Of a stretch of 64,000 nt of DNA, positions 62,335 to 64,000 are shown in pieces. Both the position numbers and the translations under genes were made by a program. The DNA lies in NCBI RefSeq assembly GCF_003935425.1, contig NZ_RHQN01000006.1:248001-312000 (forward strand), given 5' to 3'. Below the pieces are notes generated by a model. The model did not search any database. It had not been told where the DNA came from and saw only the letters and a list, made by a program, of their open reading frames with translations. The DNA comes from Pseudomonas sp. v388. Lineage in GTDB: Bacteria > Pseudomonadota > Gammaproteobacteria > Pseudomonadales > Pseudomonadaceae. Position 1 is the stretch's first letter; every line of letters starts with the position of its first letter.

Positions 62335-63618
62335 ATGTCCCGTTCCGAAACACTGTTCGCCAACGCCCAGAAACACATCCCCGGTGGCGTCAATTCGCCG
62401 GTTCGCGCTTTCAAGAGCGTGGGCGGCACACCGCTGTTCTTCAAGCACGCTGCCGGCGCCTACGTGACTGACGAAGACGACAAGCGTTACGTCGATTACG
62501 TCGGCTCGTGGGGGCCGATGATTCTGGGCCACAGCCATCCGGAAGTGCTCGACGCGGTGCGTAGCCAGCTGGAGCACGGTCTTTCCTACGGCGCGCCGAC
62601 GGCCATGGAAACGGAGATGGCCGATCTGGTCTGCTCGCTGGTGCCATCAATGGAGATGGTGCGCATGGTCAGCTCCGGCACCGAAGCGACCATGAGCGCG
62701 ATCCGCCTGGCTCGCGGCTACACCGGCCGCGACAGCATCATCAAATTCGAAGGCTGCTACCACGGTCACTCCGACAGCCTGCTGGTCAAGGCCGGTTCCG
62801 GTGCACTGACGTTGGGCGTGCCAAGCTCGCCGGGCGTTCCTGCGGCGTTCGCCAAACATACGCTGACCGTACCGTTCAACGACCTGGACGCGGTCCGTGA
62901 CCTGCTGGCCGACGTTGGCCAGGAGGTGGCGTGCATCATCGTCGAGCCGGTGGCCGGCAACATGAACTGCGTACCGCCGGCGCCCGGTTATCTGCAAGGC
63001 TTGCGCGCCTTGTGCGACGAGCATGGCGTAGTGCTGATTTTCGACGAAGTGATGACCGGTTTCCGTGTGGCGCTGGGCGGCGCCCAGGCTTACTACGGTG
63101 TCACGCCGGACCTGAGCACCTTCGGCAAGATCATCGGCGGCGGCATGCCGGTCGGCTGTTTCGGCGGCAAGCGCGAAATCATGTCGCACATCGCGCCGCT
63201 CGGCCCGGTCTACCAGGCCGGTACGCTGTCGGGTAACCCGCTGGCCATGGCGGCGGGCCTGACGACTCTGCGTCTGATCAGCCGCCCGGGCTTCCACGAC
63301 GAACTGAGCGATTTCACAACCCGCCTGCTCGATGGCCTGCAACAGCGCGCCGATGCTGCCGGCATTCCGTTCGTGACCACCCAGGCGGGCGGCATGTTCG
63401 GTTTGTACTTCAGCGAAGCCAAGTCGATCGTGACCTTCCAGGACGTGATGACCAGCGACGCCGACCGTTTCAAGCGCTTCTTCCACCTCATGCTCGACGG
63501 TGGCGTGTATCTGGCGCCGAGCGCCTTCGAGGCCGGTTTCACGTCCATCGCCCACGGTGAAGCCGAGTTGCAACTGACGCTGGACGCCGCCGAGAAAGCG
63601 TTCGCCGCACTGAAATAA
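62335..63618 (+). CDS. hemL: Glutamate-1-semialdehyde aminomutase HemL
   Basis: A 427-residue PLP enzyme (E. coli 426) making 5-aminolevulinate for haem. Motifs: [52 protein letters not shown], and the PLP Lys in [14 protein letters not shown]. Start MSRSETLF; the longer frame upstream is not family-like. Divergent from Ada-AlkA. Confidence 0.97.
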   Translation: MSRSETLFANAQKHIPGGVNSPVRAFKSVGGTPLFFKHAAGAYVTDEDDKRYVDYVGSWGPMILGHSHPEVLDAVRSQLEHGLSYGAPTAMETEMADLVCSLVPSMEMVRMVSSGTEATMSAIRLARGYTGRDSIIKFEGCYHGHSDSLLVKAGSGALTLGVPSSPGVPAAFAKHTLTVPFNDLDAVRDLLADVGQEVACIIVEPVAGNMNCVPPAPGYLQGLRALCDEHGVVLIFDEVMTGFRVALGGAQAYYGVTPDLSTFGKIIGGGMPVGCFGGKREIMSHIAPLGPVYQAGTLSGNPLAMAAGLTTLRLISRPGFHDELSDFTTRLLDGLQQRADAAGIPFVTTQAGGMFGLYFSEAKSIVTFQDVMTSDADRFKRFFHLMLDGGVYLAPSAFEAGFTSIAHGEAELQLTLDAAEKAFAALK

Positions 63619-63928
63619 CCCCGCGTTCGCCCGCAGCGCCGTTACCGGCCTGCGGGCGTTATGCCGTTCAGGCATGCCCCCGTGCGCTGCCATAACCGGC
63701 AATTATTCAGCCAACGCCGCGGCGTTCGAAGGAATGATCGCCACAATGCCGATACACTCGCAGTTTTCCTACAGGGCTTTCGTCCCGTAAATAAAGGCTT
63801 TTCCAAGCCGTGCAGCAGAAAATCCGTAAAGACTTTGTAAGGTTGGCCCTGCTTATTTCATAATGCGCAGCCAGCACGTCTCGCTGGACGGGCACCCCCG
63901 CACCTTTTTCAGAGGTAAGTCGACTCCC
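63619..63928. other. 310-base region after hemL
   Basis: Holds a hairpin with arms CGCCCGCAG (63628-63636) and CTGCGGGCG (63650-63658), a plausible hemL terminator with a poor T tract, and a good sigma-70 promoter for the next gene: TTGTAA (63835-63840), 18 bases, CATAAT (63859-63864). No gene. Confidence 0.55.
63835..63864 (+). promoter_or_regulatory. Sigma-70-like promoter of the last gene
   Basis: TTGTAA and CATAAT spaced 18 bases, 65 bases before the ATG at 63929. Confidence 0.5.
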
Positions 63929-64000
63929 ATGAACCGCACCGGCCGCACCCTTGCATTGGGCTGCCTGTTGCTTATCTCTCCCCTGCTGGCGAATGCAGGC
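63929..64000 (+). CDS. Start of an exported protein, cut by the window end
   Basis: Only 24 codons are visible: a clean signal peptide, MNRTGRTLALGCLLLISPLL then ANAG. Several Pseudomonas have a secreted tetratricopeptide-repeat protein after hemL, which would fit, but nothing here proves it. Confidence 0.6.
   Translation, partial: MNRTGRTLALGCLLLISPLLANAG

Noticed and set aside
1-64000. tRNA, rRNA, IS or prophage genes
   Set aside because: None recognised on either strand.

Overview
The window is chromosomal DNA of a Pseudomonas of the fluorescens type. It has high GC, many REP-like palindromes around GGAGCCAGCTTGCTGGCGAA, and a gene content typical of the genus: cioAB, mapZ next to radA, a ladS-thiD-thiE-hemL block, amn and rhlE. 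No rRNA, tRNA, IS element, phage or CRISPR array was recognised. Both ends are cut inside genes.

Layout. 1-2342 is an AT-richer accessory island. It holds the tail of a protein with a caspase-like His-Gly/Cys arrangement, an unknown membrane-anchored protein, and three tandem copies of a small unknown membrane-anchored family, the third broken by a stop codon and a frameshift. 2388-5763 is a cstA-ybdD-yjiA pyruvate/carbon-starvation unit with an internal terminator before yjiA. 6030-11064 carries mapZ, radA, mscL, fpr, a LuxR-type DNA-binding solo and rlmG. 11128-13768 is the cyanide-insensitive bd oxidase operon cioA-cioB-DUF2474. 14141-17855 encodes a three-subunit molybdenum aldehyde/xanthine-type oxidoreductase, divergent from a purine permease-trmA pair and followed by an MFS exporter.

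21986-32284 is a catabolic cluster for an unidentified sugar acid or lactone. The minus strand has an MFS importer, a COG3618 lactonase, a PdxA-type dehydrogenase, an enolase-superfamily dehydratase and an AraD1/FAH enzyme. The plus strand has a Bug-TctB-TctA tripartite transporter and a LysR regulator. The divergent promoter region carries two matching ATAAC-N5-GYTAT boxes.

32384-64000 is mostly housekeeping. It includes a zinc metallopeptidase, a secreted alpha/beta hydrolase, HAD-tesB, GNAT, a deacetylase-like protein, a flavoprotein, rhlE, an EamA exporter with its Lrp-type regulator, a DEDDh exonuclease and a NYN protein, envelope proteins, hrpB, fieF, a Gln-rich DUF6515 protein, a second Lrp regulator, rluE, amn and aidB. 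It continues with a LadS-like sensor kinase without a receiver domain, thiD-thiE, an ogt/Ada-AlkA alkylation-repair pair and hemL. The last gene is truncated after its signal peptide.

Most promising leads: the island at 1-2342 (possible toxin with immunity-like neighbours), the kinase-free PdxA catabolic cluster with its paired operator boxes, the LadS form without a receiver, and a minus-strand terminator at 51363-51384 with no annotated gene before it.
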